Below, piece by piece: positions 53,187 to 61,229 of a stretch of DNA of 64,000 nucleotides. The position numbers were made by a program, and so were the translations under genes. Origin of the DNA: CAWCPR01 sp963797475 (lineage in GTDB: Bacteria > Chloroflexota > Anaerolineae > Anaerolineales > UBA4823); the NCBI GenBank assembly GCA_963797475.1, contig CAWCPR010000003.1:1-64000 (forward strand). The letters run 5' to 3'. The notes below the pieces were generated by a model that was given only the letters and a program-made list of their open reading frames with translations, was not told the DNA's origin and ran no database searches. Position 1 is the first letter of the stretch. Every line of letters starts with the position of its first letter.

Positions 53187-54035
53187 ATGACTACCGAATT
53201 ACGGATTGACGCCTTACTACCCCAGGAAATGGCGCAGCGCGCCGAGAATGTTGGCATACGCAAATCTGAAGCCCCAATCCTGACCATGTTTGCCCTGGCA
53301 ATTTTGGCGGGGGCGTTTATCGCCCTGGGGGCGATTTTTGCCACAACGGTCTCAGCCGGGATGTCTGGCGCCTGGCCTTTTGGATTCGCCAAGTTACTCA
53401 GTGGTCTGGTTTTTTGCCTGGGCTTGATCCTGGTCATCGTCGGTGGAGCAGAGCTTTTTACCGGCAATAACCTGATTGTCATGGCCTGGGCGGGTGGAAA
53501 GGTGAGCACCTCTGCCTTACTGCGGAATTGGGTGATCGTTTACATCGGCAATTTCGTCGGTTCGATCGGAACAGCGGTTATGATTTTCTTGGCCAAACAG
53601 TATACTTTTGGCCCTCAAGGCGCGGTTGGGATCACAGCCCTATCCATCGCCAACGGCAAAGTCCATTTAGGGTTTGTCCAGGCGATTGTTTTGGGCGTCT
53701 TGTGCAACGCCCTGGTCTGTCTGGCGGTTTGGTTGACTTTCAGCGCTCGTAGTACTGTCGATAAGATTGCAGCAATCATCTTCCCCATTACGGCATTCGT
53801 CGCTGCCGGTTTCGAACACAGTGTTGCAAATATGTACTTCATACCGATGGGGTTGCTGATCAAAACTTTTGACCCGGCATTTGCCGCCAACAGTGGCCTG
53901 GATCTAAACGGGCTGACCTGGGGGACGTTCTTGGTTAACAACTTGATCCCGGTTACGGTCGGGAATATTATTGGGGGCTCAATCCTGGTTGCAGCAATAT
54001 ACTGGGCAGTCTATTTGCGGGTTGGCAAACCATGA
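53187..54035 (+). CDS. Formate/nitrite transporter family channel
   Basis: The 282-aa membrane protein has six hydrophobic helices in the FNT arrangement. Helix 1 contains TMFALAILAGAFIALGAIFATTVS. The first re-entrant loop carries LFTGNNLIVMAWAGGKVS, and the second half has FEHSVANMYFIPMGLLIK, the FNT signature with the central-pore His. It moves formate, nitrite or hydrosulfide across the membrane. The ATG at 53187 gives the conserved N-terminus, with AAGGAG 12 nt upstream. It is followed convergently by murE. Confidence 0.93.
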   Translation: MTTELRIDALLPQEMAQRAENVGIRKSEAPILTMFALAILAGAFIALGAIFATTVSAGMSGAWPFGFAKLLSGLVFCLGLILVIVGGAELFTGNNLIVMAWAGGKVSTSALLRNWVIVYIGNFVGSIGTAVMIFLAKQYTFGPQGAVGITALSIANGKVHLGFVQAIVLGVLCNALVCLAVWLTFSARSTVDKIAAIIFPITAFVAAGFEHSVANMYFIPMGLLIKTFDPAFAANSGLDLNGLTWGTFLVNNLIPVTVGNIIGGSILVAAIYWAVYLRVGKP

Positions 54036-54075
54036 GAAAATTTTTATGGAGCGAAATCTAACTCGCTGGTGATCC

Positions 54076-55659
54076 CTAACCACTTGTCGGCAGCTTCGGC
54101 ATCTGGGGACCAGGAAGCGCCAGGTGTTCCGCCAACGCCGCTTGAAGGGCGGTCCGGTCGTCCCAGGGGTATTCCCGCTCCCCAAAACACATAGATTGTT
54201 CGTGGCCTTTTCCGCAAGCGATAATGATATCGCCAGGTCCAGCAAGTCCGACCGCAAATCTCAAAGCCTCACCGCGGTCAGGGATCCGCCAGAAATCTCT
54301 ACCTTCGACCGCGCCGCGCTCGGCTGCCCCAGACGCCATTTCATCCAGAATAGCCCCAAGTGATTCGCTGCGCGGGTCCTCGGCGGTCAGGATCGTCAGG
54401 TCGGCCAGATCGGCTGAAGTTTGCGCCATCAAGCCGCGTTTCGCACGATCGCGCAATCCTGCAGATCCGAAGATGGCGATCACGCGCCCTTGCCCGACCA
54501 TGCCCCTTCCTGTTTCCAGTGTGCGGCGTAAAGCGTTCGGCGTATGAGCGAAATCGACAAAAGCCAGAAACCGCTGTCCCAGGTCAATACGTTCCATCCG
54601 GCCGGGAACGCCGGTTAAAGCGGCGATTCCCTGGCTTATGGGCTCAACCGGCAGCTTCAAGATGCCAGCCGTAACAGCGATCGCCCCCAGGCAGTTCTGC
54701 ACATTGTAAATCCCCAGCAGGGAGGTTTTCACTGGGATGTGGATGCCCTCATGGATCGCTTCAAACGTCATGCCAATCGGCGTATGTTGGATTTCTTCCG
54801 CGCGTACATCCGATCCAGGGTTCAACCCATAGCTCAGAACCGGCACCTGCGTAATCTTGCGCATATATTCGTAAGATCCGTCATCTCTGTTTAACACTGC
54901 CGCGCGCACTTCACCGATGTTCTTTGGCTTTGTCTTTGCCAGGTCTTCAAAAAGAATGCCTTTGGCAGCCCGGTAGGCCTCATAGCTGCCGTGGTAATCC
55001 AGGTGTTCGTGGGTGATATTCGTGATCACGCCAATGTCAAAATCGCAGGCTGCTGTTCGCCGCTGGGCCAGACCGTGTGAAGTCGTCTCTAGAACCACAT
55101 GGGTGGTTCCCTCAGCAGCCATTTGCGCCAGGTAGCGCTGAATATCCGGCGCTTCCGGGGTTGTGACGTGCAGCCCCGTGTCCAATACCATGTCCCCAAT
55201 CACAGCATTGACCGTCGAGATGATCCCGGCGCGCAGACCACTGGCTTTTAGGATTTCGTAGATCAAATTGGCCGTCGTCGTTTTACCGTCCGTGCCTGTA
55301 ATTCCGATCATCATAAGCCGGCGAGCCGGGAATCCATAAAACGCCGCAGAAAGCTGCGCCAAAGCCAGCCGGCTGTCTCCCACTCTGAAGTAAGGCACAG
55401 CCAGTGTGGGCAGGCTCCCCGTGCCGATCACGGCTACTGCACCGCGGGCTATCGCATCCGGGATAAAGCGGTGACCGTCATCCGTTTCTCCTACCAGGGC
55501 CACAAAGAGATATCCAGGTCGAACCTGGCGCGAATCGAATGCGACCCCTGTAACCCACGAATCTGCGCCGGAGGGGTGTATTTCGGGCAAAGCCAGGAGC
55601 AGATCCGCCAACCGGACTCGCCGCTCACCCGTGATCTTTGGGTTGGATGCTGCCGCCAT
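54076..55659 (-). CDS. murE: UDP-MurNAc-tripeptide synthetase
   Basis: Adds the third residue of the peptidoglycan stem peptide. Mur ligase domains: N-terminal VAFDSRQVRPGYLFVALVGETDDG, P-loop GITGTDGKTTTANLIYEIL (with Asp where many have Asn), ETTSHGLAQRR, and NITHEHLDYHGS. The specificity motif for the third amino acid reads AEDPRSES, compared with DNPR in meso-DAP enzymes. The frame opens earlier (TTG, 55716), but the ATG at 55659 fits better; neither has a clear Shine-Dalgarno. No other dcw-cluster gene is adjacent. Confidence 0.92.
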   Translation of the reverse strand: MAAASNPKITGERRVRLADLLLALPEIHPSGADSWVTGVAFDSRQVRPGYLFVALVGETDDGHRFIPDAIARGAVAVIGTGSLPTLAVPYFRVGDSRLALAQLSAAFYGFPARRLMMIGITGTDGKTTTANLIYEILKASGLRAGIISTVNAVIGDMVLDTGLHVTTPEAPDIQRYLAQMAAEGTTHVVLETTSHGLAQRRTAACDFDIGVITNITHEHLDYHGSYEAYRAAKGILFEDLAKTKPKNIGEVRAAVLNRDDGSYEYMRKITQVPVLSYGLNPGSDVRAEEIQHTPIGMTFEAIHEGIHIPVKTSLLGIYNVQNCLGAIAVTAGILKLPVEPISQGIAALTGVPGRMERIDLGQRFLAFVDFAHTPNALRRTLETGRGMVGQGRVIAIFGSAGLRDRAKRGLMAQTSADLADLTILTAEDPRSESLGAILDEMASGAAERGAVEGRDFWRIPDRGEALRFAVGLAGPGDIIIACGKGHEQSMCFGEREYPWDDRTALQAALAEHLALPGPQMPKLPTSG

Positions 55660-55680
55660 GGATTTTCTGAAAGTCAAAGA

Positions 55681-55705
55681 CGCCCAGGAAGTAAAACCCC
55701 GGGCG
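55681..55705 (-). terminator. Hairpin between atpFH and murE
   Basis: Minus-strand CGCCCGGG-GTTTTACTT-CCTGGGCG (one G-U pair) followed by TCTTTGACTTTC. A moderate intrinsic terminator that would end the ATP synthase transcript or attenuate it before murE. Confidence 0.45.
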
Positions 55706-55748
55706 CCGAGGATCAATAAATGTCTTCAAATACCAATTTCAGTGCGAG

Positions 55749-56486
55749 TTAGCGCAGATTGCTGCGAAGTGTATCCAATTGACCCGCTACTGATCCATCG
55801 ACCACCTTATCCCCAATCCGTACGACCAACCCACCCAGGATTGTTGGGTCGACGCGAAAAGCAACAGTGGCTTGAGCGCCAGCTTTAGCGAGAATATCCT
55901 GCCGGACCGCATCTTTTTCTTCCGATGTTAGCGGAAGGGCGCTGGTCACTTCAGCAGAAGAGCCGCTTACATTTGCGTCTTCAAGAAGAACGACCTTGCC
56001 CGACTTAACACCTGAGAAGAACTCTTCAATGAGGGCGCGCTGGCGTTTTTCATCCAGAGCCTCGCCGATGAGTTTTTGTGCAGCAGCCATCGCAAGCGAA
56101 GCCACCTGGCTGCGCAGGTCGCCTAAAATTCTTTCACGCTCCTGAGCCGCCTCAGCCAGGGCGGCTTCGCGGGCCTTCGCAGCGTCCGCTTCCGCCTGCG
56201 CCATGATTTCTCGTCCTGCAGCTTCTGCTCGCTCCGTGGCCTCACGTAATTTTTGAGAGGCCTGGGCTTGCGCTTCCGCGATGATCTCTTTTGCGTCCTT
56301 TTCAGCGTTGGCACACGCCTCTGCAGCGATGCGAGCATCCTCCAGGCCCTGGGCGATTGCCGTTCGGCGAGTTTCTAGCAAACCAAGGATTGGTTTGATC
56401 ACCCAAACCCGCAGCACGACAAAAATGATCGCGAAGTTAAATACTTGAACCAACAGGTATCCTAAACTTATGCCGAGAGCTTCCAA
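55749..56486 (-). CDS. atpF: ATP synthase b subunit fused to C-terminal domain of delta
   Basis: Peripheral-stalk protein of the F-type ATP synthase, 245 aa. One N-terminal membrane helix (LGYLLVQVFNFAIIFVVLRVWV) leads into a long Ala/Glu-rich coiled coil (about 35-150) with IGEALDEKRQRALIEEF, as in subunit b. Residues about 175-245 match the C-terminal domain of delta/OSCP: PLTSEEKDAVRQDI, FRVDPTILGGLVVRIGDKVVDGS and LDTLRSNLR. The N-terminal helical domain of delta, which clamps the alpha subunits, is absent. It is last in the atpI-B-E-FH cluster; atpA, G, D and C do not follow. Confidence 0.92.
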   Translation of the reverse strand: MEALGISLGYLLVQVFNFAIIFVVLRVWVIKPILGLLETRRTAIAQGLEDARIAAEACANAEKDAKEIIAEAQAQASQKLREATERAEAAGREIMAQAEADAAKAREAALAEAAQERERILGDLRSQVASLAMAAAQKLIGEALDEKRQRALIEEFFSGVKSGKVVLLEDANVSGSSAEVTSALPLTSEEKDAVRQDILAKAGAQATVAFRVDPTILGGLVVRIGDKVVDGSVAGQLDTLRSNLR

Positions 56487-56568
56487 GGCTATACTCCTTA
56501 AAAATTGATGCCTACAAATCCGATCGAAGGGTCATACGATGCAAGAAACCTTTTTAATTCAAATTTAA

Positions 56569-56799
56569 TTAACCACTTACGAACAGGATCAGGAGTGCGA
56601 TGACCAGGCAGTAAATTGCAACTGACTCGGCGAAAGCGATCCCAAGAATCATGTTGACCTGTACTGTGCCACTGGCATCCGGATTTCTGGCGATGCCCTG
56701 TACGGCACCATTGACCACTACGCCAATTCCCAAGCCGGCACCAATTGTGCCGATCATGGCAAGGCCTGCGCCGATGAGTTTTGCTGCTGCTACTTCCAT
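56569..56799 (-). CDS. atpE: ATP synthase subunit c
   Basis: Rotor-ring proteolipid, 76 aa, two transmembrane helices. Helix 1 LAMIGTIGAGLGIGVVVNGAV, polar loop ARNPDA, helix 2 MILGIAFAESVAIYCLVIALLILF with the ion-binding Glu in AESVAIY. The E-S-x-x-x-Y set resembles part of the sodium-binding signature, but helix 1 lacks the Gln usually required, so protons remain the simpler reading. AGGAGG precedes the ATG. Paired hairpins lie between it and atpB. Confidence 0.95.
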   Translation of the reverse strand: MEVAAAKLIGAGLAMIGTIGAGLGIGVVVNGAVQGIARNPDASGTVQVNMILGIAFAESVAIYCLVIALLILFVSG

Positions 56800-56854
56800 T
56801 TAGTTTTCTAGCCTCCTATATTAATATATCGTCTGAATTTGTCTCGCATGGCTG

Positions 56855-56897
56855 GCTAACCTTCGGTTAGCAGCGACGACCACTGGCCTTTTGCCAG
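56855..56897. repeat. Paired hairpins between atpB and atpE
   Basis: GCTAACC-TTC-GGTTAGC (56855-56871), closing a UUCG tetraloop, and CTGGC-CTTTT-GCCAG (56883-56897). Similar to the pair near ilvE. Located where atpE needs much higher expression than atpB, so they may protect or punctuate the mRNA. Confidence 0.5.
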
Positions 56898-56911
56898 GGC
56901 GAATCAATAGG

Positions 56912-57859
56912 TCAGGCGTGTCCTTCTTCATGCTCTCCATGGCCTTGGGTTGCCTGGGCCATAAACACCATTGTAAGCATCCCAAACACGAGTGCCTGGA
57001 TGATCCCGACGAAGAATTCCAACATCAAGAAGATGGACTGCGCAAATACCGGGACCAGTGATCCAATCACAAACAGCAGCACTGAACCGGCGAAAATATT
57101 ACCAAACAAACGAAAGGAGAACGAGAGGATACGGGAAAGCTCTGTGATGGCCTCGAGGATGCCAACACCAAAATCGATCACCCCAAAAACCGGTCGCGTA
57201 AACAACCCGCCGGTGTTGATAAACTTCGTGAAGTAGCTGAGGCCTAAGGCTCGCACACCGAAAACCTGCACCATCACCACTGCGATTAAGGCCAGAGCAA
57301 CAGTGAAATTCAGGTCGGTTGACAGCACACGCACAAAAGGAACCAGGGCATATTCCCCATCGCCTTTCACAATGCTGACGATGCCGGGGGCGATCTGTTG
57401 TATGGCGTGCCCGCCTTCTTGGGCTGCATGCTCGATGATGCCGATACTATCCACGCCGGGGATCAATTCCATCCAGTTCGCGATCAATACAAACAATGTA
57501 ATGGTCGCGAAATATGGGAAAATAGAACGCGCCCACTTGCCGGCTGTCAACTCGGTGAGATTATATAGTGCCTCGAACAGCGCCTCCATTGCGCCGGGCA
57601 GGCCCTTCGGCACCAGGTTTCCGCTGGCTATGGCGCGGCGGACAACCCAGGCCAACAGCAGGATAAGCACATCCACGATCACCATGGCGGTTAAGGTGTT
57701 CGTCCAGGCAAAACTTCCGATATGACCGGTGACTTCTGCCGGAAGCTGAATATGAGGCAAAACAGGCGCGAATGCTCTCTGGCCTATATAACCCAAAATA
57801 ATAAACAACAACACGAACCAACGATTCACCCCCCAGCGCCATTTACGAGTTTCTTCCAC
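56912..57859 (-). CDS. atpB: ATP synthase subunit a
   Basis: Membrane stator that forms the ion half-channels. The 315-aa product has the essential-Arg helix in ITELSRILSFSFRLFGNIFAGSVLL and the final helix region IIQALVFGMLTMVFMAQ. IANWMELIPGVDS marks the conserved second-helix loop. I start it at GTG 57859 because AGGAGG lies 8 nt upstream and the start overlaps the end of atpI by 17 nt; earlier codons are not family-like. It ends in a His/Glu-rich tail (GHGEHEEGHA). Confidence 0.94.
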   Translation of the reverse strand: MEETRKWRWGVNRWFVLLFIILGYIGQRAFAPVLPHIQLPAEVTGHIGSFAWTNTLTAMVIVDVLILLLAWVVRRAIASGNLVPKGLPGAMEALFEALYNLTELTAGKWARSIFPYFATITLFVLIANWMELIPGVDSIGIIEHAAQEGGHAIQQIAPGIVSIVKGDGEYALVPFVRVLSTDLNFTVALALIAVVMVQVFGVRALGLSYFTKFINTGGLFTRPVFGVIDFGVGILEAITELSRILSFSFRLFGNIFAGSVLLFVIGSLVPVFAQSIFLMLEFFVGIIQALVFGMLTMVFMAQATQGHGEHEEGHA

Positions 57860-58157
57860 TTTTGGCTTCCTCCTGAGATTGGTCGGGATTCTGCTTCGTC
57901 GACACTTGTATCCGGGAAGTGGCTTTCCTGACAACCCAGAACATCATGACCACCGTCACCGGAACGCTGGCGACCATCAACACAATTGTAAATACCGGCT
58001 TGGTATCTAACCGGCTGTCCAACCACAATCCACCAAAAAGAGCTAACAGGACAATCAGTAGAGTCAGAAAGCCCACCAGGCTCGCTACCGTTGCCAGGGC
58101 TATATTAAAGGCGTGCTGGGCTCGATTTTTCTCGGACGGCTCACTGGATGGGCTCAT
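57843..58157 (-). CDS. atpI: ATP synthase protein I (AtpI/AtpZ-like)
   Basis: The 104-aa membrane protein has two hydrophobic helices: TVASLVGFLTLLIVLLALFGGLWLD and FTIVLMVASVPVTVVMMFWVV. The GGLWLDSRLDTKP loop is typical of the AtpI/AtpZ group, which assists c-ring assembly or Mg2+ handling. First gene of the ATP synthase cluster and overlapping atpB. Its -10 box ends only 9 nt before the ATG, and no Shine-Dalgarno is present. Confidence 0.85.
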   Translation of the reverse strand: MSPSSEPSEKNRAQHAFNIALATVASLVGFLTLLIVLLALFGGLWLDSRLDTKPVFTIVLMVASVPVTVVMMFWVVRKATSRIQVSTKQNPDQSQEEAKSGRNS

Positions 58158-58166
58158 CGTTCGAGA

Positions 58167-58196
58167 ATTGTATCACAAGCAACTAAAAGTCGTCAA
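58167..58196 (-). promoter_or_regulatory. Promoter of the atp operon, leaderless type
   Basis: Minus-strand TTGACG (58196-58191) and TACAAT (58172-58167), 18 nt apart. The expected start point lies 0-3 nt before the atpI ATG at 58157. Confidence 0.65.
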
Positions 58197-58216
58197 TAAA
58201 CCTACTAAAATTGTCC

Positions 58217-58253
58217 AAAAACCTCTCCCTGCGACCTGCGAGGAGCGCAGAGG
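58217..58253 (-). terminator. Terminator of the nuo operon
   Basis: Minus-strand CCTCTGCG...CGCAGGGAGAGG (8 bp with a 4-nt bulge) followed by TTTTTGG, 15 nt after the nuoN stop. It separates nuo from atp transcription. Confidence 0.65.
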
Positions 58254-58267
58254 GTATTTGATGGAAA

Positions 58268-59737
58268 TCAGCGAAACTGGCGATTAAAAATCGCTGCTGC
58301 CGCGCTGGACGCCCAGCTAAACCAGGGCGCGAACAATGTTCCAACCAGGATAATGCCAAAAGTCAGCACGACCAGGGCCAGCCGGATGGATCGGGTGATT
58401 GGTAAAGGCTTCTCCTCATCCTCCGAGCGATACAGGTAGACGTACTTAAGAACCGTCATATAGTAGTACAGCCCGACGATCGAATTCAATACGCCGATAA
58501 CTGCCAGCCAGATCAAGTTGGAATTGACGGCGGCAGCAAAAACGAAGAACTTCACCACAAATCCACCCAGAGGCGGCATTCCAGCCAGCGATAGAAACGC
58601 CACCAGCATCACCAGGGCCAGGCCCGGCGCCCGGCGGCTCAATCCAGCATAGGCAGCAATCTCATCCGATCCGGAAATTCGTCCAAATGCCGCCACCACG
58701 CCAAACGCTGCCAGATTTGTAATGATATAAGCGATCAAATAGAGCACCACGCTGGCCACGCCAAGACTCGAGATGGATACAACCCCGATCAGAGCGTAGC
58801 CGGCATGAGCGATAGAGGAATAGGCCAGCATCCGCTTGATATTTCGCTGCGCCAGAGCTAACAGGTTACCCAGGGTCATCGTTGCTACGGAAAGCGCTGC
58901 AACCACTGCACCCCACTGAAGAGAGACATTCGGGAAGGCAACCAGCAACACGCGCAGTAACACCGCAAAACCCGCTGCTTTCGACGCTGTGGAAAGAAAA
59001 CCGGCGACCGGTGTAGGCGCGCCTTCATAAACATCCGGCGCCCAAAAATGCAGCGGTACGGCTGAGATTTTGAACCCGAAACCCACCAGGACCAGCATCA
59101 GGCTGCCGATCAATGCGGCAGCAGGCAGACTGCCAGCGGCAATTCCCTGGGCAAGTTCGTAGATATTCGTCGTACCCGCAAATCCATACAGCAGGCTAAA
59201 ACCGTAAAGCATGACCGCCGAGGTCATCGCGCCGAACAACAAATATTTGAAACCTGCCTCGGTGGATTTATCTTCGTTCGTCATAAAGCCAGCCAACACG
59301 TACAAGGGAATCGATGTAGTCTCAATCGCCAGGTAGAGCATAATCAAATCGGCGGCCGAAGCCATCATATTCATCCCAAGCGTAGACGCCAACAATAAAA
59401 TGTAAAATTCGCCACGGCGGCCCAGACGCTCGTAACCCATCGAGAAAAGCGAAGTGATCCCGGCGCTGAAGATGAAAAGCATTTTGAAAATAAATGCCAG
59501 CCAATCCTGACGGACCATTCCTCCCCAAACCAATCTCGGTTCCACTCCCGGTCGTGCGACAAGCAAGCTCACAACCAGAATCAACCCCAAACCGGTTGCC
59601 GTGATCCAACCCAAGAAATCCCGCCGTTCCTCAGGCAGCACCAGATCGCAGACCAGGACAATAGCGCCCAGCACAACCAGCAAGATTTCTGGCAGTATCG
59701 CCAACAAAGTCGAAGGATCAAAGCCTCCTGCAATCAC
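58268..59737 (-). CDS. nuoN: NADH-quinone oxidoreductase subunit N
   Basis: Antiporter-like proton-pumping subunit of complex I, 489 aa, about 14 transmembrane helices. Key charged residues are present: Glu in YLAIETTSIPLYVLAGF, the TM7 Lys in LVGFGFKISAVPLHFWAPDVY, the TM8 Lys in STASKAAGFAVLL, and Lys in PPLGGFVVKFFVF of TM12. It starts at GTG 59737, directly after the TAA of the preceding nuoM, so translation is coupled. Last gene of the operon; its terminator and the atp promoter follow. Confidence 0.95.
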   Translation of the reverse strand: MIAGGFDPSTLLAILPEILLVVLGAIVLVCDLVLPEERRDFLGWITATGLGLILVVSLLVARPGVEPRLVWGGMVRQDWLAFIFKMLFIFSAGITSLFSMGYERLGRRGEFYILLLASTLGMNMMASAADLIMLYLAIETTSIPLYVLAGFMTNEDKSTEAGFKYLLFGAMTSAVMLYGFSLLYGFAGTTNIYELAQGIAAGSLPAAALIGSLMLVLVGFGFKISAVPLHFWAPDVYEGAPTPVAGFLSTASKAAGFAVLLRVLLVAFPNVSLQWGAVVAALSVATMTLGNLLALAQRNIKRMLAYSSIAHAGYALIGVVSISSLGVASVVLYLIAYIITNLAAFGVVAAFGRISGSDEIAAYAGLSRRAPGLALVMLVAFLSLAGMPPLGGFVVKFFVFAAAVNSNLIWLAVIGVLNSIVGLYYYMTVLKYVYLYRSEDEEKPLPITRSIRLALVVLTFGIILVGTLFAPWFSWASSAAAAIFNRQFR

Positions 59738-61210
59738 TTATGCACCTCCCAGCAGGCGTAAGACATTATTCACGCCGGATTGTACCAACGGGACCATAAG
59801 AGCTGGAAATACCCCAACCAGAATCAAAATCGCCGAAAGGAAAACCAGGGCGACCTTGTCCAGCGCCGTCACATCGTGGACGTGACCCTCGAATTCCTCG
59901 GGTAACTGCCCAAAAAATACTCGCCCGATAACACGCACGATGTACGAAGCCGTGATCACAATCGAAATCGCTGCAACAATAGCGATCCAAGGGTTGGACT
60001 GCCAAACACCCATGAAAATCGGGAATTCAGCAACGAAGCCGGAAAAGCCCGGCATGCCCATGGAAACCAGGCCACCTATGATGAAAGCTACGGCGACTAA
60101 TGGCATCAATTTGCGAAAGCCTCCAAGCTTAGGGATCTCGCGGGTATGAGCCTGGTCATAAACCATACCGACGACGGCGAAGAAAAGAGCCGTCATCACG
60201 CCGTGTGAAAACATCTGTACGCCTGAGCCGATGAATCCGTCTCGATTGAGTGTGGCAAAACCCATCATGACCAGGCCCATATGGGAAACGGATGAGAAAC
60301 CAATGACGTACTTGAAATCTGTCTGCACGCTGGCGATGAAGGCTCCATATACCACATTCACGAGGGCAAGTAAGATAATCCACCACATATGCGCTTTGGC
60401 CCCCTCCGGCAGCAGCATAATTCCCACGCGCAGGGCGGCAAACGCGCCCAGTTTCATCAGCACTCCGGCATGAAACATCGATACAGCCGTTGGCGCAGCC
60501 ACATGTCCATCCGGGCTCCAGTTATGAAAGGGGAAAATACCGCCTAAAACTGCAAACCCCAAAAACACAAACGGGAACCAAAATTTCTGAAATTCTGGGG
60601 AAAATCCAGCGCCTTGCAGGGCCAGCATATCAAATGTACCCAAACCACTGGTGAAATACATCGCCAAAGCGCCAACCAGGGCAATTACCGAGCCAATGAA
60701 GAGGTAAAGGGTCAGCTTCATGGCGGCGTATTCCCGAGTCACTTTCCAACCCCAAATCGAGATCAGCAAGTACATGGGAAAAACGGCGATTTCATAAAAG
60801 AAGAACAACATAAACAAGTCCAGCGCGACGAAAACGCCGAAAACGCCGGTAGCCAGGATAAATAAGAATGCGAAGAACTCGCGCGGACGGTCGTCAATCC
60901 CCCATGAAATGAGAACTCCGGTGAACATCACCACCCCGGTTAGCAATACCAGGGGAGCATTTAATCCATCAACGCCTACATGATAGGAAATGCCGAATGC
61001 CGGAAGCCAGTCGTATTTTTCGACAAATTGATAGCCCCCTGCAGAGATATCATACGAAAAATAAACCCAAACAGATAATAGCATCGCGATGGCAGCGGCA
61101 GCCAGCGCAGCCATACGAACCTCCGTTTTGCGATCTGCAGGGATTAGAAGAATCAACAATCCCGCGAGAATTGGTGTAAAAACGATGACGCTAAGTATTG
61201 GAAATTGCAT
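59738..61210 (-). CDS. nuoM: NADH-quinone oxidoreductase subunit M, second copy
   Basis: Antiporter-like subunit of 490 aa. Retained: the TM5 Glu in FFFYEIAVFPMYLLISIWG, TM8 Lys in AGVLMKLGAFAALR, and TM12 Glu in PGFSGFVAEFPIF. Not retained: the TM7 Lys, replaced in GFAVLGGIFPFHNWSPDGH (around 60520-60560), where typical NuoM has FAIKVP. The SPDGHVAAPTAVSM type of sequence marks a distinct NuoM subgroup. It lies 19 nt after the first nuoM and ends immediately before nuoN. Confidence 0.93.
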   Translation of the reverse strand: MQFPILSVIVFTPILAGLLILLIPADRKTEVRMAALAAAAIAMLLSVWVYFSYDISAGGYQFVEKYDWLPAFGISYHVGVDGLNAPLVLLTGVVMFTGVLISWGIDDRPREFFAFLFILATGVFGVFVALDLFMLFFFYEIAVFPMYLLISIWGWKVTREYAAMKLTLYLFIGSVIALVGALAMYFTSGLGTFDMLALQGAGFSPEFQKFWFPFVFLGFAVLGGIFPFHNWSPDGHVAAPTAVSMFHAGVLMKLGAFAALRVGIMLLPEGAKAHMWWIILLALVNVVYGAFIASVQTDFKYVIGFSSVSHMGLVMMGFATLNRDGFIGSGVQMFSHGVMTALFFAVVGMVYDQAHTREIPKLGGFRKLMPLVAVAFIIGGLVSMGMPGFSGFVAEFPIFMGVWQSNPWIAIVAAISIVITASYIVRVIGRVFFGQLPEEFEGHVHDVTALDKVALVFLSAILILVGVFPALMVPLVQSGVNNVLRLLGGA

Positions 61211-61229
61211 TCTTCACCTCAAAACTCGC

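Noticed and set aside
56569..56799. Subunit c as a sodium-type rotor
   Set aside because: The ES...Y set is present, but the helix 1 Gln of the sodium signature is replaced by a hydrophobic residue, so the call would be unsafe.
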